DNA of 64,000 nucleotides from Branchiostoma floridae (lineage: Eukaryota > Chordata > Leptocardii > Amphioxiformes > Branchiostomatidae): positions 2,787,898-2,851,897 of the forward strand of contig NC_049988.1 in the NCBI RefSeq assembly GCF_000003815.2, in the 5' to 3' direction. Position 1 is the stretch's first letter; each line of letters starts with the position of its first letter. Both the position numbers and the translations under genes were made by a program. Positions 1 through 12,000 of this stretch are shown one piece after another. The notes under the pieces were generated by a model. It made no database searches, was not told the origin of the DNA, and saw only the letters and a program-made list of their open reading frames with translations.

Positions 1-86
1 GGTCAACCCCTTCTCGGCGGACCAGGCGAGGTCGCCCGAGCCTTTGGTGACGGACCACGCTAGGAGAGACAAAGTCCTGAAACAAC
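1..86 (+). CDS. RETSAT: RETSAT exon 1 (partial, cut by window edge)
   Basis: Frame starts at base 2 and reads VNPFSADQ...[15 protein letters not shown], which fits the RETSAT segment between the N-terminal membrane anchor and the FAD domain. The donor gtgagt follows base 86 in phase 1 and completes an Arg codon with exon 2. The start codon and signal segment lie upstream. Confidence 0.85.
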
Positions 87-3000
87 GTGAGTAGGCCTGC
101 TGAAATTTATTGTACGGTTGTTGTGCATCTACGTGTGGTGTGCTGACGTCCTGTATTTTTGTGGCATTGTGATAATTTGTAATTTTTGTGCGATATTGTC
201 CGGAGGTGCGCTCATTTAATGACTTTAGTTTAAATTCGTTATTTATACGGATTAGCTATACGGATATATGCATACGAGCGGAAGGGGGCTTTCGTAACTC
301 GAACAGCTTTGTAATACATATACACAATACTGCGTGGGTATTGGTTTGCGATCCTCGTAATACCAAGGACTTTATTCTATTAAATGGTACACAAAGCTTG
401 GTCTGTTCAGCACCCAGCTTTTGGGGAAAGAGTATAATGGTAGTTGAACGCACACGTACTACCAGTGGACTTGGTCTACTCTCCTCGCAGAGGTTAGGCT
501 CCGGCTGTTTTTGACGTTTTTTTTAGGCGTCTTCGTCGGGCTTTCTATTTTGTACCGTGTTCTTTATGTTCTCACAGCTACAATGTCTTGAAGTGATTAG
601 GTTTATAATAGTTCCGTGTGGCGGCATAGGTTAGACCGAGAGACACCAAGAAAACGGTACAAAATAGAAAGCCCGATAAATACGCCTGAAAAGCGTCACT
701 GAAACAGCCGGAGCCTAACCTCTGCTTGGAGAGTAGACTAGGCCCCTGCTGTAGTGATTTGCTCAAAGCTGTGTGGTAACATACACTCTCATAAGCCATT
801 ATACCGCCAGCTAAAGAAACGTTGTTATAGAGGCCCTTCTCAAGATTGTCTTCAACACCTAAATATCTGAATTGTATTACATTTAAGATATCTAACATTC
901 GGTGTTCAAGACAATCTTGGGAAGACCTCTTTACTAACGCTTTTTAGGTGGCGGTATAATGACACCTGGTGGAATTATGGGTTACAAGGGCTATAGAAAC
1001 GGATATGTTTTTTTTAATCTAGGCATCATAGTGAGTTACCTGGGCAAATCTTCTTTCTAAACAAAAAAGACAGGTGAATCTCTAATGTCTCTATACAATC
1101 AGGTGGGGCTAAAGGTGGGTATTGTTTACCTAGTAACAAAGCAATGATGTAAGGATGGACCGATATCACGATTGTTCTTTGTGTCCACTATAGCGGACTT
1201 TATTACTCAATTGTTATGACGTTTCATGTCTATGTATTAGGGTTGGGTTTTTCTTATTGGACAGGTGCGGAAAAACCGGACCTGAAAAAAATCGGATGTT
1301 GGACCTTTTGGAAAATGAACAGGTTATATGATCAGGCATTCACACGTTTTGGGGGCTTACCGGTCAAGGAAAATAACAAGAGTGAAGTAGAGTAGAGTCT
1401 ATAGTCATTTCTACGAAGTTTTACCGTCAATCGTACAGAGGCAGTTAGCCTAGTAGGATTTTAAAACGCCAGTGGGAGTCGAATACTCCACAAAACAGAT
1501 TTCTTGTAGTGAAATAGACCGTTGTTGTGAGTATCGTCCATTCACAAGTTTTCAGGTCCAGGTTCAGGTCCGGACCTGGACCTGAACCGAACCTGGACCC
1601 GAATTTTCTGTACCGGTACCCACCCGACTATGTATGCTACCACAAGGAGGAACTGCGTTGATTTTGCTAGCGAAATACTAAACCTGAAATCCGTACAAGC
1701 CAGGAATGCGATGTATCGAATGGCATATTCCCACGGCGTTTGTAACTGTGTTTTGCTATAGATTAATATAAGCCAAGTATCGTGAGTAAAAAAGGCCCCA
1801 AATTAAATCCCCTGGGAATATAGAAATCCCTATGGCACTAGCTAATGATCTCAGAGTATATCGTTTCATTGTCGTTGTTCTACATCAATATTTCTGCAAC
1901 ACTGGTACTTTTTATGGTAAAGTTGTTTTCTTTTCCTTAATTCTTGCCCGTGAGTTAATTGCAGGTAACACAAGAGATTCAAACAGTGTAAAAACAATAT
2001 CACAAGTGTCTACTCTAGTCTAAAGTTAGTAAAAGCTAACTCTAGATACAGGGTTATTGGGTTCGACTCCTTTGTAACGGTTATGTTTTGACGGTTCAGT
2101 TCCGACCGATAGTATACGTAGATCTACATAAGGAGATGAACCGTTAAGAAAATAAGAAATACAATACTAAGATAATTCCAGTGTTGCAAAAACAGACACT
2201 AAACACCGAGAACAAGCCAAATCCTAACATCTGCTTGGAGTTTGAAAATCCCACAGTCTATTGAATGAATCTGTTGGTTACGTTACCAACGGAGATGGTA
2301 TTATTATTTGCTAAGGTGTGTGCTCCCGTATTGGATCGGTAGACCGATTGAAAAGCGTATAGTGTGTCTAGTGTAGTGCCGTATTTGTCTGTGCGGCCTT
2401 TTAAACACGGGACCGTACGTTAATGATAGCGGATGGGGTTGTTAAGGCGACTGATCCAGTCTCAAAGTACTAGTAGACATGTCAGCTGGATGAAAAAAAA
2501 AGAGGAATTTGGCCCAATAAGTTGCCATGGGATTTCGGTCAGTCTTTTGCAGTCTATCCAGCTGGCCGGTCAGTTCACTCCTAGGTCAATGAACTCCTGC
2601 TTGGCTTTTATCCCTAACTTGGCCAAAGTCGACCCCTATTTACTATTCAGCCAGGCCGGAGCCTGGGTATAGAGACTAAACTGATCTAGGCTGACCCTAG
2701 CAAAATCTGCCGACCCTAGCCTTTTTCGGGGGATTGTTTGCCCTCGTATTAAAATTTTCCCGTTATGCGTTTCTGACCTCTATGGTGTCACATCGGGGCA
2801 ACGATCTTTGTACCTTGTACGCTCATCTGACGCAGAATAGCCTAAACATAGCCTGACTAAAATAGCGCTCCTAGCGGCCGGCCCTATTATACAGTTGCCG
2901 TGGAGGGGGTCATTAACCCCAGTCAGCGAGGGATTGTTTTCTACGTAGTACCCAAGGTCACTTGGTTCAAAATCAGTGTAAGAATTCATTGAATCATAAA

Positions 3001-6000
3001 ACGAGTGAATTATCAATTTGAAATCATAAGAGAAGGGGAGCCAGACACGTCATAACACCGTTATGACAATGTCGAAATTACATAGTTGATTTATAAGGGG
3101 GTCCATATTAAAAGGAAAGCGTACCATCTGAAAGACTTAGGGAAACGTCGATCAAAACACCAAACATCTGCTTGGAGATTTTCGCTCGCACGCACGCTCG
3201 CACGATATTCGGGCATTTCCGTTCCTTGTCGAATTTCGGTTCAATTAACAATCGGATATTTCCGCGTATGGTCGGATTTCTGATCGGTGCACATTCGGTC
3301 ATTTCCGTGCCGTGTCGGTATGCATTCGGACATCTCCGTGCCGAGTCGAATTTCGGAACACATATTCGGCTATTTCCGGAGCGTTTCCTAACCATATAAG
3401 GCGTTATTCGGGTATCATCGGCTAGAAGACTCATCTGCATCATCCACCAGGGAATTTTTGGCGGCAGGAAGACGAACTCGTGAGGTGAGAAAGTTTTCTG
3501 TCTTAAAATGTCGTCAAATATGTAAAGTTTATTGTGAATCCTTCGGACAGGATAAAACAGACATTCTAAGACACAATTTGGTGTATAGTTTGTTTGGTTT
3601 TGTGGCATTTTTTTTGCTCAGTATTCGCAAAAATTTAGAGAGTGTGTGAGAATTTTAGTTGACACAGGAGAACGAGGTGGTATGGAAAATTCCGTACTTT
3701 GTCGTCTTTAATAGAGGCGAAAATGTGTACATGTATTTTATATGTGTTTAATATCGCGAGGGCCGTACAGATGGTTTGCTGAGGGTTGAATCTGAGTGGG
3801 AATAACTTTAAAGATACAAAATGAAGGGGTTTTTGAGGGGGTTAGGCTATTCTCCNNNNNNNNNNNNNNNNNNNNNNNNNNNNNNNNNNNNNNNNNNNNN
3901 NNNNNNNNNNNNNNNNNNNNNNNNNNNNNNNNNNNNNNNNNNNNNNNNNNNNNNNAGTTTATGGGATGACATCCCGGGTCTAGAGTGACCAAAAAAATGC
4001 CCATAAAATTCAATCCATTGCAGGTTTGGTTTGTCACATGTTTTGACTGTAAGAGCAAGGGCACTGTGCCCCCATGCCTTCAGACCATGTGCCCCCTTAT
4101 CCTAGAAAGCAGAGGTATTGAGTGGTAAGCATAAAATTTTGATTGAGTAACCTGCATCATAGACCCTGGGCAATGCAGATGGAGTTTTTTTAATAGGGGG
4201 TGGGAGGCGCTCTCTTTCTCGGAAAGGGGATAGCCGCATCAACTAGTATGCTACGAAGTACAGGCTTTTGGGGAAATATAAAAGAAAAATATAAAAGTAT
4301 AGCAATAGGTGAAATATTGGGAGCAAATACTAAAGGGAAAACTTATAATTTGCATCGTATTTTCAGTAGTTTTTTTCAGTAGTTTCACTCTTTTATAGTA
4401 GTATGGTCAAGTCTGATTCCAAATCTGAGCCATTCTGTGTCCTTCTTGGGCATCAGCTGTAGGATCTTGAACTATGACCAAGACCACAATGTACATTCCA
4501 CTTCTCATGCACACTGAAATATGCAAGATCGCTTTTACCAAACACTTAATGATATAATTGTGCCGATATGAATTATCACCTTAGGCCATGTTGATTTGAT
4601 TATATGGATGACATCCTCTGCGAATCCAAAAACTGCAAGCGTGCAAATAGAATAAAAATTCACCAAAAAATGTTGTCCTCATTATCATTATGAAGTCAAA
4701 GTGGTCAGGAAAGTTGAATAAATGACTGAACACACAGAATATACTATACGGAACAATTGGATTCTTCATTTTTGTTCTTTCACATCTTCTTTGACCTTTT
4801 GATGGTCTATGGCATTATTATACGTTTTCCAGTATTTACATTTGCAACCCACGGCATGTATTTGCTTATTTTGTGCGGTTTAGAGTATGGTTGAAAATTG
4901 ATGTGTGAGCGGATGTCATCCATATAATCAAATCAACATGGCCTAACGGTCAGTTAAGTATTGCTGTCTGACCCACGTGTTTCAGCACAGCAGTTTCTGT
5001 ATGTACAGTTTTGCCCAGAGGGGGTAAGTCTGCTATCTCTGATCACCTTGTTTTTGTTGTCATTGCAGGTGTCTTACTCTTAACTGTTGGTATGGCATCG
5101 AGTGGCAAAAGTTCAGGTGACCACAAAAGAGAAGTAAAAGGGGCTACTAGCATGAAAACCTACAGGTGTGAGGAGTGTAGCAAGCAGTTCAGTTGTCTGA
5201 GTCAACTGAAGAGGCACAGGCAGACTCACACCGGGGAGAAACCCTACAGGTGTGAGGAGTGTAGCAGGCAGTTCAGTCAGCTGGGTGATATGAAGAGGCA
5301 CAAGCAGACTCACACCGGGGAGAAACCCTACAGGTGTGAGGAGTGTAGCAGGCAGTTCAGTAGATTGGCTAATCTGAAAACTCACATGCGGACTCACACA
5401 GGGGAGAAACCATACAGGTGTGAGGAGTGTAGCAAACAGTTCAGTCAGCTGCATGATCTGAAGAGGCACATTCGGACTCACACGGGGGAGAAACCTTACA
5501 GTTGTGAGGAGTGCAACAAGCAGTTCAGTGACCTCGGTACTCTGAAGAGCCACATGCTTACTCACACCGGGGAGAAACCCTACAGATGTGAGGAGTGTAG
5601 CAAACAGTTCAGTCAGCTGGGTGAGCTAAAGAGGCACATCCGGACTCACACAGGGGAGAAACCCTACAGGTGTGAGTTGTGCAGCAGTCAGTTCAGTACC
5701 CCGAGTAATCTAAAGAGACACAAGCAGTCTCACACAAGGGAGAAACAATAAAGGTGTGAGGAGTGTAACAGGCAGTTCAGTAGGCTGAGTAATCTAAAGA
5801 GACACAGGCAGACACTGGGTCAGAAACACTACAGACATGAGAAATGTTTAGTGGGCTGGATAACTAGAAGTCTCTCATGGTTTTAGTGAACAACAAATGC
5901 GGACTCGTAGGTAAGATCTCTGGAATGGATGATGGGTGATTTCGTGAGCAAGAGTTTTGTTGTTGTTTTTTTACCATTTTTTGACCATTCCTTTAGTTGG

Positions 6001-9000
6001 TTAACCTTCTTGCAAAGTGACATCAAAGTTATCATTTATTTTGAGATGTCTTAAGGCTATATCTTAAATGCAGTACAATCTGTACATGATATATAATGAT
6101 ATTCCTCTGTAGCCAATCTTCTATAGCCAATCTTCTATATAAATATAGAAATTAAACAAGTAATGCAGTTGACTTGTATACAAGAAATGTAGACTTGTAG
6201 ATTGAGTTATACTTAGAACTTTTGGGAACAATTCTATAACCTTTGATCTGAAGCTCTAAGTTACTACAAATGTCACTGTGAGATATGTTCTAGAACTACA
6301 GTATTATCTGTTCATTGGTTCATGTTACATGGATGATTTATATTTGGAGCCAATGCATCTTGTTGAAAAAAAACTTTCAAATAAAGTCACTCTGTTACAA
6401 CTTCAGAACCTTGATAGTGTAAGGTTGCATCAATGTCCGCAGGCTGGCTAGTTTTTAAAGGCTACCGTATATGTTCAATGCTGTACAATCATGTATGAGG
6501 CGTAGGAAAAAATGTTGAGTTTCCCTACCTACCCTAGAAAAACCTGCCGACCCTAGCTTTTTTGGGGGGTGGGCAGTGGAGTCACATACCAGTAGCTTCC
6601 ACTTAGAATTTTTATTCAGCCTGCTTCCTACTGAAGTAAAAACACTGCTTGTCTTGTCTAATTAATTATAAATGTATCTATTAAAGTTAAAATCTAAGTC
6701 TGACATTGAAAGACAAGTGTTGTCGTGCATTTCAGTTTACTTTGTTCAACTGTATTTGTAATATGTATCACTACAGTTTTGGCCAGCCTAAAAAAATGAA
6801 AAGAAAAAAAAGATAATCGCTACCTACCGACTCTATTTTTTTCCCTAGGCCTAATGATCTTCCTCTCTTGTCATAATCTTCTATATAGAAATTATACATG
6901 TAATATTGTAATACAAGGAGGGTAACGTCCTTGGACTAATATCAAGCTTGCAGATTAATGAGTTACACTTAGAGTGCATCTTTTTTTAACAATTCTGTAA
7001 CCTTTGAGTAAATACATCTATTTCTGGAACAATCCAATATGACCTTGTTCCCCAAACATCTCTTGAGACCAACTCTTCTCTTTTGAATTTACCATTAATA
7101 TTGCCAGTGAGACACAAAAGGCAAGTAGAACAGTCTCCCGGGATTCGAACCCGGGCCCGCCAAGTCACAAACCCAACGCCAGAGCTTCTAGGCCAAAAGG
7201 TCCGGATCTTTGTAAGCACTTGAATCCCACTGTTACAATAGGTTGCTGTCAGGAATTGCCAGAATTCTCTAATCTCAAAGCAGATCCCACGGTGCCATAA
7301 GATTGTATCAAAGCTGGCCAAGGAGTATAGCCGGCTAAGGGAGTCTAAAACGGCTACGTTACGTTTGATACTATTATTACAGTACGTCACCGTGGATCTG
7401 GTTGGAGATTACCCATGTAGGCCCTCATTCAGGATAAGTTTCATACATGTAACGTTATATTGATATGCAAAGTTATATATGATGTTTGGGCCACCATTTT
7501 AACCATGAATTCATATGTCAATTGTACTTGTGCCTACAGGCTTCACTACAAAGAAAGTGCCTGATGACTTGGATGCGATCGTGGTCGGCAGCGGGATCGG
7601 AGGGTTGTGTACAGCTGCGCTCCTTGCCAAGACGGGAAAGAAAGTCTTGGTACTGGAACAACACGACCAAGCCGGAGGATGTTGTCACACTTACGTGGAC
7701 AAGGGCTTTGAGTTTGATGTTGGTGAGTGTTGATAATACAACCAGAAAGATGTTATACACATTCATGTTGTGCTACAATCCCTGTAAAATAATTCAAAAC
7801 TGTGAAGCTATTAAAGCTCAACCAAAACTAACCCTTCTGCTAAGGGGAACCCCTCGCACGCGACTTAAGGTCCCCGTGGGAGTACTGCATACTAATTGGA
7901 ACAGCAGACGGCTATGTAGGGAAGAATTTCAAAATAGGTAAATTACTTGTCTTACTTAAGTCTTTAATTGTTTACAGTGGTGTTACTGTATTACAGAATA
8001 ATTTCAACTGCAACCATAAATCACTCCAAAAAGCCTCTCCCGAGCTACTGCAAAAATAAATGAATTTGCAGTACTGTACAATTCATGGAGAAGGATTGGA
8101 TGAAGCCTGAAAGTTCAAAGGACCAATGTTTTGAGTATCCCCCATTCACAAGCAATTAGGTCCAGACCTGGACCTGATCCTCTGGACCTGCACCGTACCA
8201 GTAGTACCTGAATTTTCTATACCAGTACCCACCCAAGAAGTAAATGTTTGTCAGTGTTTGCTTGAAGTTTTATGAAAAGAATGACTTGTTGCAGGTATCC
8301 ACTACACGGGTAAACAGAACTGTGTGCGGACATGGCAGAAGGTCCTGAAGGGTGGGACAGTGAACCAGGCTCTGGTACAGCAGATTACTGAGGGACAGCT
8401 ACAGTGGGCCGAGCTGGACAAGAGTTTCGATATCGTCATGATCCAACATGGCGAGAAGGTAACATTTAAAAATTTGTATGTTCAGTTTCGATACTGTGTC
8501 TCAATTTTCAGTACGCATGATGATATTGTCATTCCGTGGGTCCAAAAAAAAATCAGCATTTCATAATTGGTTTTACAATTGCGTATCTGATCATATTCAT
8601 ACTTGTATACTGTGGCTTGAGTCACCAGATAAATGCAACCTCAATGCTTAGCCATATACAAATGTAGGTTGAATTCCGTTGATGCATGCGTATGAATTCC
8701 ATCCCAGCGTCAGCGGACATGTTGTGAGGGATTGCAAGTGTAACAGTGGGGTTCAAGCATCGCCAAACTGATCATGCCAAAGGCTTGGAGCTTTTGGTAT
8801 AGCGGTTCAGTATGTTGGGTTTGTGATCTGACGGCCCAGATTCTAATCCCGGGAGCCAGGAGACAGTTTTAATACTTGCCTCTCTGCTTCTTTCTGTGGT
8901 TCCCATGCCGGGAATCGAACCCAGGCCATGAAACAAGTAGAGAAGCAAGTAGAAACAGTTTCCTGGCTCCTGGGATTCGAACCCGGGCCGCCAGATCACA

Positions 9001-12000
9001 GACCCAGCACGCTAAACCGCTACGCCAAAAGCTCAGAGCCATTTGCATGGTCAGTTTGGCGGCACTTGAACCCACTCACCATTTTGAATGTTCAAAGTGT
9101 TGCAGGCCCTCCTGAATTTTCTGTTAAGCGTTGCCGGCTTGCTAATTTACCGTTAAGCATTACCAGGATCCCCCCAGCAGACCCTCATACGTGGCTGACA
9201 GTGTCTTTTTCTTCTTCTCTCATACAGCGACTAGAAGTGCCTATCAAATCCAGCAGGGAGGAACACAAGAAAACCCTACTGGAACACTTCCCAAATGAAG
9301 GAAAGGCCATCGACGAGTTCTTCAGAATATGTGATGTAAGTATTGTTAATTCTAGCTCAGAATTGAGCTGTACTTTCCAACACAAAAATTTGACATATTT
9401 TTGACTGTCCCAACTCCAGTCTTTGTCAAGGAATGAGCTTGAGAAATCCAATTTTGGGGGGTTTTGACACATTGTAGTGAGGGATTTCAGGGCTCGAAAC
9501 ACTTTTTTCTGCATACCTGCACTGGTGCAGGTAACAATGAAAATTACCTGCACCAGACAAATTTCACCTGCACCACTCTGAATTTAGGAAGTATGGATCA
9601 TGCTAAAATTGTTCAGAAACCATTGCAATTTTTTCTTTTATACTTTATAGGTGGTAATAGTCAATGCAGCATAGGATATCATTTATAAAAACATGGACCT
9701 AGTGCAGATTGGGTGCAGGTAGACATCAGAAATACCTGCACAGCTCCAGTTTTACCTGCACTAACCTGCATATGCAGGTGGTATTTCGAGCCCTGGATTT
9801 GAATAGCCGCCGACAATGTATAAGAGGGTCAGTATGGGGGGTCCTGACAACGATTTACGCTGAATTCAGGAGAACCCCCTACGTATTACGCTAAATTAAG
9901 GAAGCCAATTACGCTAAATTTCGTCACCTCGCTACGATTTACGTAGATAAGATGGTTTTCCCTACGAATCACGGGAAATAAAATAGGCTGCCTACGCCTT
10001 ACGTAAAAGAGCTGCACAGTGTTCTCGCCAGGCCTTTTCAGCATAGCGGGCCGATACGCTGTGGGCTGGAAAAATGACGCTGTAAAAAGCCCGCTACGCT
10101 GTATTTTCACCCAGCGTAGCGGCAAAAAAATGGGGGAAAACTGGAAAAATACCGTAGTAAAAATGCGAAAGCACGTGCCAAGCACGCGCCTCCGCTGTTT
10201 CAGGAAGTTTCAGCTAGAAGGGAGGTGTTTTATAGCACCCCGCGTACCGCTATCTCGCAGCCCCCACCCAGGACCGCCCCTTGCGCGGCGTGCGTTCTGT
10301 ACTGTAAACAGAGAACCGGCACAAAACTTGTAAAAAGTTTCGGTTCAAGTCCGGTTAAAATCGGAACGGCAAGAAACGCTTCTTGGACTTGCACAAAAAT
10401 AGCACTTGTATACATTCCCTTTTATGTTGCAGTATACTTGTAAATCATCTAAAACCTTCCAAAGATCGAGGAATTTGCGTTGAGAAATGACGAAAAACAT
10501 CGTGCGTGCATGCATGCAGGCAGCTAGCGGTAATGGCGGCGAAAACATCGTAAAATCTCGCAAAAATTCTCGCGAGATCTGATGCGTCTCTGTGACGTCA
10601 GGGGAAGCTAGCGATCTCATTGGTTTAGGGCAAATTTCAGTATTTCCGGACTTGCGCAGATGACCCAGTTTTAGTCCCCTCAGAATGCTTAGGTAGGCTT
10701 GGGAAAAGTGGCTGTAAAATTGTTTTTCTTGGGATATGTTTGGATTTTGGGGGTGCATCTTATAGGCAAGGGTTGTAGCTTCTATATTGTGTTGAAAAAA
10801 CAGATTTTTAGTGATATTTGTGGTTGCAGTAGGCCTTAGAAGTTAGGTGTTTTGGTGTTGTTTACATGCAGTGAAAGGGGGTGAAAAGGTCTCCCACCTA
10901 TGTTTTCATGGCGTATAATATAATTCCGCCGTAAATTTTTTCCCTTTTTTGTCGTTAAATTACTCTTCAGAGGTCGGACAACCTTGCCAATGTGAGTTTT
11001 TCATGTTCTAAAAGTCAGGTAGGTGATTTTTGACAGCCTCTTTCTCCCATGATTCCCATTGTTAAGAATATGCATAGGAAATATTGAAATTTAGCCTTTA
11101 GGATAAACAACAGCAACGACCGCCATTTTTGGCAGGGCAAATTTTACCGTATTTTACCCCGAAAATTTTTGCCGTTTTGGAGATTTTGCGGGCCCAAAAC
11201 TCATATCAAAAGGAAGCAAAGGTATTCTTGTTGTTTTTACGTCCAACACCTCTTATGTGAACGCATTATTCGTCCGCCGATCGCGAACTTGAAAGTCGGC
11301 CGGGGATTCCCCGTGCCGAGCACATGTTTCTGCGTGTTTTGTTCTGTTTACGATGAAAAAAATACGATGAAAACAGAGACTGTCGAAGTTGTTTATCTAG
11401 AAAAAGTTGGTGGCAAACCGGACAATATTTATGAGTACTGTTGAGCTGAGTAAAGTTTGTTGTTTATGAGTTTTTAGTTGTCTTTGATGCTTTGACTCAA
11501 AGTATCGTTACGTCAAACTGCTACAATTATCGTAGATATGCCCCTAAAAACTGATACAATAAGCCTTCTGAATAGCCTAAAATGCAAGAGCTTCAGGGGG
11601 GCTTCGCCCCCCTGGGGCCCCCCAATGGGGCTCTGCCCCTGGACCCCGCCGGGGGCCTTCGGCGGCCCCCAAACCCCTGCCCTGACGCTGTGAAAAAATC
11701 CTGGCGAGAACACTGGAGCATACAGACCCTCGTATAACAATACCCGGAAATTCTTCCTGCAAGCTCACTGAGTCACGTGTTCTATCTGCATAATGTGATG
11801 TCACAGCAATAGTGGATTGTTCATTCCTTGACAAAGACTGGTGCTGTTGAGTGGAGTCCAATTTTTGTGTTGGATATTACAGTTAAACTAATTCAAGAAT
11901 ATCCAGAAATGTTTGCCCACATTTTCACCTGGCAGAAGTAATTCATACCTGCGAGACGCCAGGTCCTATAACTTTGGTTGGGTTCAATATAATATCATTT

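Larger units (their letters stand above)
87..7539 (+). other. RETSAT intron 1 (7.4 kb, with assembly gap)
   Basis: Bounded by donor gtgagt and acceptor cctacag in matching phase. It contains a hairpin repeat (472-745), hAT-like and Harbinger-like MITEs, a degenerate tandem repeat, 100 N, the zinc-finger gene and a tRNA-like SINE. The stretches 761-1237, 1628-3160 and 5930-6498 show nothing coding that I can support. Continuity across the gap rests on the assembly, though the exon phase match supports order and orientation. Confidence 0.8.

Noticed and set aside
5113-5565. A 150-codon open frame on the minus strand opposite the zinc-finger gene
   Set aside because: Shadow of the repetitive finger sequence; no domain.
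8940-9040. A tRNA gene on the minus strand
   Set aside because: A and B boxes are present, but no proper acceptor-stem pairing is visible and the same head recurs in several decayed copies, as expected of a SINE.
11169-11444. A 91-codon frame inside the hAT-like element as a transposase remnant
   Set aside because: No transposase motif can be seen. Its end may be a relic of an N-terminus, but this cannot be supported.
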